Shown: positions 45,772-54,927 of the stretch, in pieces
Numbering within the stretch: the stretch's first letter is position 1
How the letters are laid out: the number at the start of each line of letters is the position of its first letter
Assembly (NCBI RefSeq): GCF_004770055.1
Contig: NZ_RQEP01000005.1
Span: 620,001 to 684,000, forward strand
DNA from: Leptospira semungkisensis
GTDB lineage: Bacteria; Spirochaetota; Leptospiria; Leptospirales; Leptospiraceae
Length of the DNA: 64,000 nucleotides
Reading direction: 5' to 3'
Notes under the pieces: model-generated
Told to the model about the DNA's origin: nothing
What the model saw: the letters and a program-made list of their open reading frames with translations, nothing else
The model's database searches: none
Translations under genes and position numbers: made by a program

Positions 45772-47796
45772 ATGAAAGATCGTCCTACTTTATTTCTTAG
45801 AGAGGGCCCGATGATTTTCGGAGCGGATTATTATCCCGAACAATGGACTTCCAAAGATTGGGAAGAAGACATTCGTATCATGAAAGACATGGGTTTGACT
45901 CGAGTTCGCTTAGCCGAATTCTCTTGGGCTCTTGTAGAACCGAAGGAAGGTAATTTCAATTTTTCCTTTTGGCAGAAAATTCTAGACTTAGTCCACAAAC
46001 ACAAAATGGATGCGATCCTAGGAACTCCTACTGCAACCTTTCCTCCTTGGTTAGCAAAGAAGTATCCGGATATTCTTCAAGTACGAGACGGAGTTCTTAG
46101 AGGTATAGGAACTAGACGCCAAGCATGTTTCTCTTCTTCCAATTATAGAAAGGCAGTCATTAAAGTAGTGACCAAGATGGCCCAAGCTTTAGGCAAACAT
46201 CCTGCAGTGATCGGATGGCAAGTTGACAATGAGATAGGTCATGAAGGTTCCGATATAGATCATTCGGATACTTCTCTGAAAGCATTTCGTGTTTGGTTAA
46301 AGAACAAGTACAAGACAGTTCAAAATCTAAACGAGACTTGGGGAAATGTTTTCTGGGGAGTGATCTTTAACGATTGGAACGAGATTCCTATCCCTGGCCT
46401 TCACGTGAGTGCGGGATACAATCCTTCGATGATCCAGGACTTTTATAGATTTCATTCGGATACTGTTGTGGATTTCGTGAAACTGCAGGCCGAGATCCTT
46501 CGTAAACATTCTCCTGGAAGAAAATTGACCACAAATTTGTATCCGAGCCCTTTTCTTCCGGTAATCGATATGTCTGAGTTGTTTACTCATTTAGACTACG
46601 TGTCTTGGGATAATTATCCGACTTGGGGAGACCAGGCAGAGCCTTTTCCTCATCCATTTATTTCGGCAATGCATCAGTACAATCGCGGCTTAAAGAATCA
46701 GTCTTTCACGGTAATGGAACAGATCTCAGGTTTTCAAGGCCATGATCTTCTAGGTTATCTTCCCGCGCCCGGACAGATCAAACTTTGGATGAAGCAAGCA
46801 ATTGTTCAAGGCTCCGATCAGATCGTATTCTTCAGATATAGAACTGCAAGGTATGGACAAGAACAGCTTTGCTATGGAATCCTAGATCATGACAAGGCTC
46901 TTACTGAAAGATATTTTGAGCTGCAAAAAGGAATCTCTGAAATTCTTCCTCATGCGCAAGACTTTGCTTCGGAACAATTTCCCGCAGATGTAGCGATTCT
47001 TCACGACATAGAGAATTCTCGTAATTTCAAACACCAGCCAGTTTCTTCAGGTCTGAAGTACAATCCCGTTCCATTCGCACAAGTCGGCTATGATATTGAA
47101 ATGGCTACTTGGTTTTCAGGAATGAATATACTGAATGTCAATACTCATTTCTCTCCGATCTCAAAGACGGACTTTAGTAAGTACGAAGTCATCGTCCTTC
47201 CCCTCTATTCTATGATCGATGATAAGATCGTTCAAAGCTTGAAAGAGTTTGTAGAGAAAGGAGGAACGTTAGTCCTAGGTTATCGGGCCGGCGCAAAGGA
47301 TAAAAACTCTTGGATGTTGGATTCTCAGATCCCAGGTCCCTTCTCCGAAATGGCTGGGGTAAGGGTACGTAAATTCGAAGCAGTTTCCAATAGAGAAGTC
47401 AAGTTTAGGTTTAGGGTCTTACCCGGAACTTGTTCCAAGATTTGTGAGATATTAGAGCCTACAACAGCCAAGGTTTGGGCCAGATATACAGATAAAAATA
47501 AATTCTATAAGGGAAAACCAGTAATCACCTGCAATAAATTCGGAAAAGGTTTTGTCGTATACATAGGGTCTAGTTTAAGCCCTGTCTCTCTCATGCTTTT
47601 ATATAGGAGAGTGCTAAGGTTAGCCGACATACCGTTCCGGTTTTACGGACCGAATGTAGAAAAGACCTTTCGGAAAGGAAAAACCAAGGACTACGAGATC
47701 TATATCAATCATTCTAGAAAAATGAGTCTGGCCGGATTCAAGATACTGAAGCCTTTCGAAGTTAGGATCTTACCCAAAACAAAAAATGAAGCTTAA
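45772..47796 (+). CDS. GH42 family beta-galactosidase-like glycosidase
   Basis: The 674-aa protein has the GH42 opening FGADYYPEQWTSKDWEEDIRI, the acid/base Glu in QVDNEIGHEG (about 154) and the nucleophile Glu in VMEQISGFQG (about 315). A middle Rossmann-like trimerisation domain (about 395-600) and a C-terminal beta domain follow. No signal peptide is seen, so it is cytoplasmic. An internal Met (MIFGADYY) is an alternative start. Leptospires do not grow on sugars as main carbon source, so a role in recycling or remodelling glycans is more likely than lactose use. It overlaps the next gene by 11 nt. Confidence 0.88.
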   Translation: MKDRPTLFLREGPMIFGADYYPEQWTSKDWEEDIRIMKDMGLTRVRLAEFSWALVEPKEGNFNFSFWQKILDLVHKHKMDAILGTPTATFPPWLAKKYPDILQVRDGVLRGIGTRRQACFSSSNYRKAVIKVVTKMAQALGKHPAVIGWQVDNEIGHEGSDIDHSDTSLKAFRVWLKNKYKTVQNLNETWGNVFWGVIFNDWNEIPIPGLHVSAGYNPSMIQDFYRFHSDTVVDFVKLQAEILRKHSPGRKLTTNLYPSPFLPVIDMSELFTHLDYVSWDNYPTWGDQAEPFPHPFISAMHQYNRGLKNQSFTVMEQISGFQGHDLLGYLPAPGQIKLWMKQAIVQGSDQIVFFRYRTARYGQEQLCYGILDHDKALTERYFELQKGISEILPHAQDFASEQFPADVAILHDIENSRNFKHQPVSSGLKYNPVPFAQVGYDIEMATWFSGMNILNVNTHFSPISKTDFSKYEVIVLPLYSMIDDKIVQSLKEFVEKGGTLVLGYRAGAKDKNSWMLDSQIPGPFSEMAGVRVRKFEAVSNREVKFRFRVLPGTCSKICEILEPTTAKVWARYTDKNKFYKGKPVITCNKFGKGFVVYIGSSLSPVSLMLLYRRVLRLADIPFRFYGPNVEKTFRKGKTKDYEIYINHSRKMSLAGFKILKPFEVRILPKTKNEA

Positions 47797-48736
47797 TGAA
47801 ATAAAAGAATTAAATAAGCTTTTACTAACCGCAACCAAAGGGAAGAACGAACCGGTATCCTTATATGTGGATAATCTTCATACGTCTTTCTTGGAATTCG
47901 AGGAAACTTATATTCTTCCTTCTACGTCCGTTTTCGAGATAGAGTTCCATGCGGCTGAGTCATTCTTAAAATCACTTTTACATTTAGCTCCTGAGTTAGT
48001 TGCAAATTGTCTAGTACTGCCTGAGCCTCGGCCCAAGAGAGACATAGATCGTCTTTTTCTAATAAAGCCTTTTTATACGGAAGGAGAGATGTTTAGAGAG
48101 AATTCTCCCGACATCTGGAAGGATAAACTTCCTCCCTACGCAGTGGTGACCAGTTTTCATCTCATGCATCTGGGCGGCGCAAACAAAGAGGAGATCTTTC
48201 AACCTGCGGCCCAAGGAAAGACAATGTCCGTGCATACAAAGCGGGTGTATTTCTCCGTTCGAGTAGTGCCCTTGGACTCTCTTACCGTACATGAAGGCGC
48301 AGTGATCGATTTCAGTCCTAAGAAATACCAAGAGTCGGACTTTATGGTGCAGATCTCCAGAGATGCGAATGAAGGGGTAAGACACACTTATTCGGAGATC
48401 TTTGACGAGGTGGATTATTCCAAGCAGGTCGGTATCATTCACGAAACTATAGGGATTACCTCGGCAGATTGGACCCTAGGGAAAATTTTCGCTCCGATAG
48501 CAGTAGAATATCTTACTTTAACGGCCCGCTTCTTGGATGCCTCCGTCGAGACCATAGCAAAGGATTTTATTTCGTTTCACCAAGTTGTTGATCTTTTGTT
48601 AAGACCGGACAGCATGACCTTAGAAGAATCGGCCCGAAACTTCTTCTTTGCTTGGCTTCGATCTCATAAGGCGGAAAGGATCATTTCTCCGTCCGGAAAC
48701 ATGGCTTGGAAGATATTGCGGGAGGAAAGGACATAA
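47786..48736 (+). CDS. Hypothetical protein of unknown family (316 aa)
   Basis: I recognise no family. The protein is soluble, with no signal peptide or TM, an acidic N-terminal half rich in beta-type segments and a helical C-terminal third (about 215-316). It overlaps the GH42 gene by 11 nt and sits 9 nt before the phosphatase-like gene, so all three are likely one transcript. Codon use looks like that of its neighbours. Confidence 0.6.
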   Translation: MKLNEIKELNKLLLTATKGKNEPVSLYVDNLHTSFLEFEETYILPSTSVFEIEFHAAESFLKSLLHLAPELVANCLVLPEPRPKRDIDRLFLIKPFYTEGEMFRENSPDIWKDKLPPYAVVTSFHLMHLGGANKEEIFQPAAQGKTMSVHTKRVYFSVRVVPLDSLTVHEGAVIDFSPKKYQESDFMVQISRDANEGVRHTYSEIFDEVDYSKQVGIIHETIGITSADWTLGKIFAPIAVEYLTLTARFLDASVETIAKDFISFHQVVDLLLRPDSMTLEESARNFFFAWLRSHKAERIISPSGNMAWKILREERT

Positions 48737-48745
48737 GACCCGGAT

Positions 48746-49591
48746 ATGGAATCGTTAGCCCCACCCATTGACTTCCCGCTTGAAGAAGTGAAAAAGCGAG
48801 TCAAGTCCGTACAATCAGTATCCGGACTCATTTTAGAATCCGCAAGAAAACTCCAAAAAGAGATCCGAGTCTTCGGAATCGTTAGCGACTCCGAAGAGAA
48901 AGACAGAATTACCAAGGCCGACGAGCTGATGGGAAAATTCCTGATCGATTTCATCCGCCAAAACTTTCCGAACGATTCAATTATTTCTGAAGACTATTTT
49001 CGTTATGAAGGAAGCAATTCCTTCCGTTGGGTTTTGGACCCGATCGACGGATCCATGAACTTCGTGAGAGGAATCCCTCTCTATTGCGTTTCCGTAGGTC
49101 TTGAACACAGAGAGACTCCTGTTGCAGGAGTTGTTTTCGCGCCGGAGCTCGACACACGTTATTCGGCCATTCTTAGCCAAGGCGCATTCAAGAACGGACT
49201 TAGGATAGATGTTTCTAATACGGATGCCCTGGCTCGATCCCTTCTCGTATCCAGTTTTCCAACAAACAGAAAAGAAATATTAAACGAAGTAATCTCTGAT
49301 ATTACCGCGTTCATCAGTTGTGGACGTTCCATGAGAAGGACTGGCTCCTTTGTTCTGGATACTTGCTGGGTTGCAGAAGGTGTATTAGATGGAATCTGGG
49401 AGAAGGGTGTAAAACTCTGGGACACCGTTGCAAGTTCTGTTATTCTCACAGAAGCTGGGGGAAAGCTGACTGACTTCCAAGGAAAACATTTCCTTTCTGG
49501 TCAGGCCGAAGTGGTTGCCTCTAACGGAAAGATCCACAAACAGATCATAGATATTCTGAGAAACGTCCGACTCTCCATCGGACGAAATTAA
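48746..49591 (+). CDS. Inositol monophosphatase family protein
   Basis: The 281-aa protein carries the Mg-dependent phosphatase motifs: ISEDYF (Glu ligand), WVLDPIDGSMNF (motif A) and KLWDTVASSVILTEAGG (motif B). Substrates in this family include inositol-1-P, fructose-1,6-bisphosphate and PAP, and the sequence alone does not decide. It is the last gene of the GH42 run. Two tandem hairpins lie at and just after its 3' end. Confidence 0.85.
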   Translation: MESLAPPIDFPLEEVKKRVKSVQSVSGLILESARKLQKEIRVFGIVSDSEEKDRITKADELMGKFLIDFIRQNFPNDSIISEDYFRYEGSNSFRWVLDPIDGSMNFVRGIPLYCVSVGLEHRETPVAGVVFAPELDTRYSAILSQGAFKNGLRIDVSNTDALARSLLVSSFPTNRKEILNEVISDITAFISCGRSMRRTGSFVLDTCWVAEGVLDGIWEKGVKLWDTVASSVILTEAGGKLTDFQGKHFLSGQAEVVASNGKIHKQIIDILRNVRLSIGRN

Positions 49592-49630
49592 TTACAGAAG
49601 GTCGGCGAGGATTCAAACATCTCTCGCCGA
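49564..49630. terminator. Two tandem hairpins at convergent gene ends, candidate terminator
   Basis: CGTCCGA/TCGGACG (49564-49584) lies in the last codons of the phosphatase-like gene, and TCGGCGAG/CTCGCCGA (49602-49630, 13-nt loop) lies between the two stops. Both stems are perfect and G/C-rich, but neither has a strong T-run, so they may act as RNA 3'-end stabilisers or weak terminators. Confidence 0.45.
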
Positions 49631-49644
49631 TGAAGTTCTTTCGA

Positions 49645-50016
49645 TTACTTCAGAAATTCTTCCAAGGACTTTAATTGAGACTCGCTAAAATTGAAGCGAG
49701 TCATTGCTGCACTTGGACGCTTCGGAGTATAGCCTGCAGGGTATTCACCCTTCATTCTCGCTTCTAATAATGCAAAAGAAGAATTCGCTACAGAAGGTCC
49801 GACTGCCCCGTCTATCTTAGGATTCACATTATGGCAAGCAATGCAGTTCGCCATATAGATACTCTTTCCTTCTTCTGCCAAAGGAGAAAGTTGCTTCTCC
49901 GGTTTACAATTCAAAGCAAATTGAAGGAAGAAAGATAGAACTAGCAGGCTTAAAAAAGAAAAGCGGTGGATACCGCTTTTCTTTCTCTCATTTAGAGTAA
50001 TTTGATGAGATCTCAT
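49645..50016 (-). CDS. Monohaem cytochrome c lipoprotein
   Basis: The 123-aa protein has a long basic N-terminus and a hydrophobic signal ending in FALNC (lipobox). A single haem-binding CIACH (about 58-62) and a candidate axial Met in AAMTRF near the C-terminus follow. It resembles small class I cytochromes c. Its start overlaps the stop of the membrane protein gene upstream by one nucleotide (TAATG), so the two are translated together, and it probably accepts electrons from that protein. Confidence 0.82.
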   Translation of the reverse strand: MRSHQITLNERKKSGIHRFSFLSLLVLSFFLQFALNCKPEKQLSPLAEEGKSIYMANCIACHNVNPKIDGAVGPSVANSSFALLEARMKGEYPAGYTPKRPSAAMTRFNFSESQLKSLEEFLK

Positions 50017-50729
50017 TAAGCAGCTTTCACCGTTAAGAGAACTTCCATCAGAATGTAAGTCAATAGAGCTAAGATCACTCCGCTGGTAATGACTCCCTTG
50101 ATTGTTTTGATCGGCTTAATAGTCGGTCCGTTTTGGTCAGCAACCAATGCATTCACTTCGATAAGAAGTGCGATCAATGCGATGATTCCTAAGAATACTC
50201 TCAAACCGTCAGGGCTATAAGCTAAAGGAAGGTTACGAGCAGCTCCCATGGCAAACAACATCGGAATAGAAAGCAATACGTTCGTTCTGGAAGCGACAAA
50301 CGCTCTGTTCGCATTCGGAGCAGGATCAACAGTAGTTTCTCCTTTTGCTTTTGCGATAACGACTTTCTGATTCGGCCAAATCACAAACCAAACGTTTGCC
50401 CACATGATGGTCCCGAACACAGCACCGACTAGAATTACAACGACCCACTGAGAGTTATGAGGGTAACCAAGAGGCCCCAACGCAAGAGCGATCATAGTAA
50501 TACCGGAAAGGAAAGTAAACATTGCTCCCCAACGGAACCACCAAAGTACTCTAGGAAGTAATTTTTGAGTGGCGTTCTTTTTCGTTTCGGCATCAGTCTC
50601 GGCAAAGAAAGGACCCTGAACAAAATTCAGATAATACAATAACCCGATCCAAGTGACTCCCGCTAAGAAGTGGATGTACTTAACTAAGAAGTAGAGACCC
50701 GCCTGAGTAGTAAAGAGGGTGAATTCCAT
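50016..50729 (-). CDS. PuuD-like (urate oxidase N-terminal, DUF989) membrane protein
   Basis: The ATG at 50729 has a perfect GGAGG site; the open frame to 50849 upstream of it is not needed. The 237-aa protein has about seven or eight TMs and resembles the membrane part of the cytochrome-c urate oxidase PuuD: YIHFLAGVTWIGLLYYLNFVQ, RWGAMFTFLSGI, and MWANVWFVIWPNQK. In PuuD the cytochrome c domain is fused at the C-terminus; here it is the next gene. Whether urate is the substrate is not shown, because no purine-catabolism genes are nearby. Confidence 0.75.
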   Translation of the reverse strand: MEFTLFTTQAGLYFLVKYIHFLAGVTWIGLLYYLNFVQGPFFAETDAETKKNATQKLLPRVLWWFRWGAMFTFLSGITMIALALGPLGYPHNSQWVVVILVGAVFGTIMWANVWFVIWPNQKVVIAKAKGETTVDPAPNANRAFVASRTNVLLSIPMLFAMGAARNLPLAYSPDGLRVFLGIIALIALLIEVNALVADQNGPTIKPIKTIKGVITSGVILALLTYILMEVLLTVKAA

Positions 50730-50877
50730 GATTCCTCCGCACACAGTTCTAGAATAAAGTTCCGGCGCATAACGCCGAACCCAAATAGAATTATTTGTTG
50801 AAGGAGCTAAGTCAAGCAGTTTTAGAAAGTTTCTAAAATCGTTTTGCAATCTTCAAGTTAACTTGAAGATATAAAAA

Positions 50878-52086
50878 TCATTTTCCTCTTAAGTCTTTTA
50901 CAAGTGCTCTGCCAAGTTCAGAGAAGAAGGGAGGTTCGTCTTCCTCATCCTGGGATTTGAAAGGAAGAAATCTATCTCTGAAAATTTCGGAGCTAGAAGT
51001 GAGTACAACCTTAGTTCGATTTCCGTTTCTCTTAGTCCTTGTCTCTAGACGGTTGCCGCCTTTTCCATCAGAACCTTTCACAAGCAGCTCGAACATGTCT
51101 TCGAAATATTCGCCCATATCTCCCGGAACGAACAAACTGATCGCGCTTGGAGGAAGAATGGATAAAAATCTTCCGCCAATGTTTGTTTCGGGAATCTTAG
51201 TGAATTCTCCAGTTACTATATCCGTATTTCCTGCTCTATGGAATTTGAATGTGTATCCTAAGCCTCTCACGTCTATTTTCAATCCGTATACGCTTAAATA
51301 AGCGTATGTCCTCAGGTGCAATGCCTTTGGCGAAGACCAATATCCTTTATGAGAATCAGGAATTCCCAATATAATATTTTGTCCTTCGTTATAGAATTCT
51401 AAACCCTTTTCAAAGCCACCTGGTTGGAACAGCTGAAATCTAAATGCGAGCTGGCCCAATCTCTTATGCCATTTTTTGTAAGTGATCGGGAATTTCTCTT
51501 TCATACGCTCGGATAAGGTATAAGTAATGAAAGTAATCTCGTGTTCTCTGCGAATATCGCAGTCAAAATTGCCGCACAAGAAACTCTGCAATTCAGAATA
51601 TTCGGCAACGCTTTTTGCGTTCGATGTTTTTAGATGATGAATGGTTTCATCTATCATTGGGAACATATCGAACACACTGGCTTCGGGAGAGATCATCTCC
51701 ACAGTCCTTTTGATCTTGAATGTTTTTTTGGAATGAAATTCGTTCTCTTGTGCATCCACATAAATAGAATATGGACTGCTAGGCCCCGCAGGAAAGGCAG
51801 AGTCTGCGAGTTCTTTCTTGTATCCGTTTCCATTCTCCGAAAGATGAAACCCTAGGATTAGATGGTCATCTTTCTTATAAAACTTTTCCTGAGCATCCTT
51901 ATCTGGATTCCCGGAAAGAACATTGCGAGTCGAATCTTCCTTAAATTCTTTTTGAATGATATCTTGGTATCTAAAGTACTTCTCAAAATACTCGGCGGCG
52001 TGTGGATTCTTATGCACGCAATTTATGAGAGAATGAGAACCGACAATTAAAACTAAATAGGAATAAATTCTATTCTTTCGATTCAT
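50878..52086 (-). CDS. Hypothetical lipoprotein (402 aa)
   Basis: The N-terminus SYLVLIVGSHSLINCVHKN ends in a possible lipobox (Cys23). No domain is recognised. The body is mostly beta-type with a central Cys pair (LCGNFDC) near 165-170. A hydrophobic stretch FLSILPPSAISLFVPGDMG occurs near 315. Its ATG overlaps the stop of the upstream small exported protein by ATGA, so both are made together. The function is unknown. Confidence 0.6.
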   Translation of the reverse strand: MNRKNRIYSYLVLIVGSHSLINCVHKNPHAAEYFEKYFRYQDIIQKEFKEDSTRNVLSGNPDKDAQEKFYKKDDHLILGFHLSENGNGYKKELADSAFPAGPSSPYSIYVDAQENEFHSKKTFKIKRTVEMISPEASVFDMFPMIDETIHHLKTSNAKSVAEYSELQSFLCGNFDCDIRREHEITFITYTLSERMKEKFPITYKKWHKRLGQLAFRFQLFQPGGFEKGLEFYNEGQNIILGIPDSHKGYWSSPKALHLRTYAYLSVYGLKIDVRGLGYTFKFHRAGNTDIVTGEFTKIPETNIGGRFLSILPPSAISLFVPGDMGEYFEDMFELLVKGSDGKGGNRLETRTKRNGNRTKVVLTSSSEIFRDRFLPFKSQDEEDEPPFFSELGRALVKDLRGK

Positions 52087-52586
52087 TTCCTTCTTCCCTT
52101 TTTTACAAACTCGAAAAGTTCCAAGACCTTAGAATCATCTACCGTTTGAAAGTATTCTGTATGGATCAGATTTCCTTTTGGGGAATACACTCTTAAGTAA
52201 GATCTCCCATCCGTTAGTCCTCGAGAGAGAATTCCTTCCTTGTCCAAAAGAATGCTCTCGTACTCCTTATCTTTCTCTTTTAGAATATAATCGAAAACAG
52301 TTTGAGGAGCATTCTTCAGATTCAAATATCCGGAGAAGAGTACTTTGTCCTCATCCTTCAGGAGAGTCTGCATTTTCCAATAGATCTTTCGTCCATGCTT
52401 TCTGCAGAGAACTACGTCTTTAAAGCCGCAACCTAAAAGGAAATAGGTATTTCCTTTTGCAGAATCGGATGCAAAGATCTGTCCTTTTTGATCAGGAAGC
52501 CGGAAGCTAGGTAGCTGAACTTGAGAATCCGAGAAAAGAAAAGTAGGCAAAAACAAAAGTAAGAATACCAAACTTCTTTTCTTCAT
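52083..52586 (-). CDS. Exported redoxin-like small protein (167 aa)
   Basis: A clear signal peptide (KKRSLVFLLLFLPTFLFSDS) is followed by LPSFRLPDQKGQ, a pattern seen at the start of thioredoxin-like/redoxin domains. No CxxC is present; two cysteines lie in GCGFKDVVLC. A periplasmic thioredoxin-fold protein without redox activity is one reading, at low confidence. Its stop overlaps the start of the 402-aa lipoprotein gene by 4 nt. Confidence 0.55.
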   Translation of the reverse strand: MKKRSLVFLLLFLPTFLFSDSQVQLPSFRLPDQKGQIFASDSAKGNTYFLLGCGFKDVVLCRKHGRKIYWKMQTLLKDEDKVLFSGYLNLKNAPQTVFDYILKEKDKEYESILLDKEGILSRGLTDGRSYLRVYSPKGNLIHTEYFQTVDDSKVLELFEFVKKGRRK

Positions 52587-52718
52587 TCTTATAACTTTCT
52601 GGAAGCAAAGACTCTCAAGAAAAGTCTTGGCAACTATTTATTATCCACATAAGACAGCGGAAAAAATTACATGTTTCAAAAATATTTTTTAAATTTCAGA
52701 AATTAGAGAAGGAAGCTC

Positions 52719-54917
52719 TTACTTTCTATGTAATCGAAAGATCCCATCCCAATCTTTGGAAGGAGCTTGGTTTAAAGCCAACTTAGTTCGTTTAGCGTAC
52801 AATCTCACGATATTGTCTAGAGGACTTCGTTTATACAATTCTTTGAAGATAGAGAAAGCACTCTGAAACTGACCAGCTTTATATAAGGTGATTCCTTCGC
52901 TTAGCTTTCCCTTAGTATCATGTTTTTGATCAGCCGTTTCAGGGGGATCAGCTTCAAAAACTTCATACAGGATCACTGGTTGGGTCTTTCCTTTCACAAT
53001 GACTGTATCGATTTCTCTCGCCCTAATCTCGGAAAGCAAATTTAATCTAAGAAATGTATGATGAGTTACTAAAATACGAGCCTTATAGAATCCGGAAAGA
53101 CTTTGCACACGAGAGGAAAGATTTACCGTATCGCCCACGACAGTGGTATCAATCCTTCTCTCGCTTCCCACAGTTCCTAAGATCAAAGGACCAGTATTCA
53201 CTCCGATCCCTAGATCTGCGCCAATGCCGATCCCGTCGTTCAAGGCTTCCACATGACGAACCATATCGATCGCCGACTGCAATGCGTTGTCGGCAGAGTT
53301 GAAATTATCCTTCTCCGCCCTTTCACTATGATCGGAGAATAAGGCCATGATCGCATCTCCGATATATTTATCCACAAAGCCGGCATTCTTAAAGATAATA
53401 TCTTCAAAGGCGGAGAAGTACTTATTTAGATATTTGATGTTCTCGTCCGGACTCAACTTTTCGGAAACAGTCGTATAACCTCTTAGATCGGCAAAGAAAA
53501 CAGACATAGTCTTTTCTTTCGAATCGCCGATCTTGATCTCTACTGGGCTTTCCCGATCTAAGATTGAAATAAATTCAGAAGGAACGAATCTGTAGAAAGC
53601 GTCCCTCTGTTTGGAAATTTCCTGGTTCAATGCTTGGGATTGTTTGTACAAACTCACATAACGAGAAACTAAAAGACTGATGATCACTAGAATAAAAACT
53701 GAGAACGAGATCTTAAAGAAAGGATAATGGAATCCGACGATCTTAGTCATCGCATCCAAGGTATCCCAAAGTCCGAATATTCCGCAAACACCGATCCCGA
53801 TCGCAAGCTTGATAGAATCTGGTTTTCTCTGACGAATGGAGTTGATCGAAAATATGATCACATACGAAAGCATCAGAAGAAGTAAGACCTGATATATAAG
53901 CAAGTTCGGCAGTACGTATTCGAAAGGAAGAAACCAATTCGCAAGAAGAGATACAAGGCTCAACCAGCAAAAGATCCGTATCATCCAGAACTTTCCTTCT
54001 TGCTGATAAAAGAAATCCTTTGCGAATAGCATGAATATAGGAACGATCGGAATCAGGGCAGAGATTTCTCCTCTAAAGAAGAATTCCGTATCCGGCCCTC
54101 CCGGATAATTAATGAATTTATTATATAAATGATACGTAGTTAGATAAAAGTAAACGGAAGAGAGTAGGGAGAATAATCCAAAGTAAAGATAATAAATGTC
54201 CTGCTTTCTTGTGACAAAGAACAGAACATGATAGAACCCGAAGATAAAATAGATCCCGAACAGAAAAATATCGAAGTACTCCGAGCTGGAGTTATATATT
54301 TCTTCTAAAGAGGAGATCCTGAAATTCTTAGGATGATAGAAACCGAAATGATCGTTCGGCTTAAATGGATTGCTATCCGCTTCTCCTACAAATTGAATTT
54401 TGATCTCGTTTTTTCCTGGCCTTAAGATCCCAGTATTGACAGGAATTACTAAACCTTTCAAAGAACGATTTACAGTTAAGGAACCTTCTTTCGTTGGAAA
54501 CCATTCTTCCCTAAGGATTGTTCCGTTTAACTCGATCTTCCAGTTCTCTCCTATATCAGGAAAATAGAATCCCGCCGGGACCTTTAAGAGCAGATCATCT
54601 TTGTTCAAATTGAACTCGGATCTTACATCAACTTGATGAAGTCCGCTTCTCGGAGGAATTTTAAATATGGTATTGAAGGTCCAAGGGATCGGAGGCATCT
54701 CGATCCATTCTTCTTCTGGTTGGATTTGCTTTTTGTTCTTAGCTTCCGGTTTAGAATCCTGATTCTCCAGTTTCTTAGTGAGCAAGCGCCCTTTCCAAGA
54801 AAGCTCAGAAAAATCTATTTTTCTCTCAGCAGTTTCTTCCTGCAAACAACCGGACTGGGCTATCAATAGCCCAGCGCACAGAAAGAACAAGAATTGTCTG
54901 GAACGAAGAAGGTCCAA
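52719..54917 (-). CDS. Membrane class III adenylate/guanylate cyclase with 7TMR-DISM sensor
   Basis: The 732-aa protein has a lipoprotein-like signal (QSGCLQEE). An extracytoplasmic 7TMR-DISM-type beta domain (about 45-205) and seven TMs (about 210-420) follow. The cyclase domain (about 450-640) has metal Asp residues in FFADLRGYT (about 477) and GDAIMALF (about 524), with the DKYIGD Lys and the transition-state Asn/Arg in NLSSRV present. A TPR-like tail ends the protein. All catalytic residues appear intact, probably making cAMP. The start is TTG at 54917 with GAGG upstream, only 10 nt after the fliG stop. Confidence 0.88.
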   Translation of the reverse strand: MDLLRSRQFLFFLCAGLLIAQSGCLQEETAERKIDFSELSWKGRLLTKKLENQDSKPEAKNKKQIQPEEEWIEMPPIPWTFNTIFKIPPRSGLHQVDVRSEFNLNKDDLLLKVPAGFYFPDIGENWKIELNGTILREEWFPTKEGSLTVNRSLKGLVIPVNTGILRPGKNEIKIQFVGEADSNPFKPNDHFGFYHPKNFRISSLEEIYNSSSEYFDIFLFGIYFIFGFYHVLFFVTRKQDIYYLYFGLFSLLSSVYFYLTTYHLYNKFINYPGGPDTEFFFRGEISALIPIVPIFMLFAKDFFYQQEGKFWMIRIFCWLSLVSLLANWFLPFEYVLPNLLIYQVLLLLMLSYVIIFSINSIRQRKPDSIKLAIGIGVCGIFGLWDTLDAMTKIVGFHYPFFKISFSVFILVIISLLVSRYVSLYKQSQALNQEISKQRDAFYRFVPSEFISILDRESPVEIKIGDSKEKTMSVFFADLRGYTTVSEKLSPDENIKYLNKYFSAFEDIIFKNAGFVDKYIGDAIMALFSDHSERAEKDNFNSADNALQSAIDMVRHVEALNDGIGIGADLGIGVNTGPLILGTVGSERRIDTTVVGDTVNLSSRVQSLSGFYKARILVTHHTFLRLNLLSEIRAREIDTVIVKGKTQPVILYEVFEADPPETADQKHDTKGKLSEGITLYKAGQFQSAFSIFKELYKRSPLDNIVRLYAKRTKLALNQAPSKDWDGIFRLHRK

Positions 54918-54927
54918 GTGCGGGACC

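Noticed and set aside
50730..50849. N-terminal extension of the PuuD-like protein
   Set aside because: The ATG at 50729 has a perfect GGAGG, and the extension has no homologous features.
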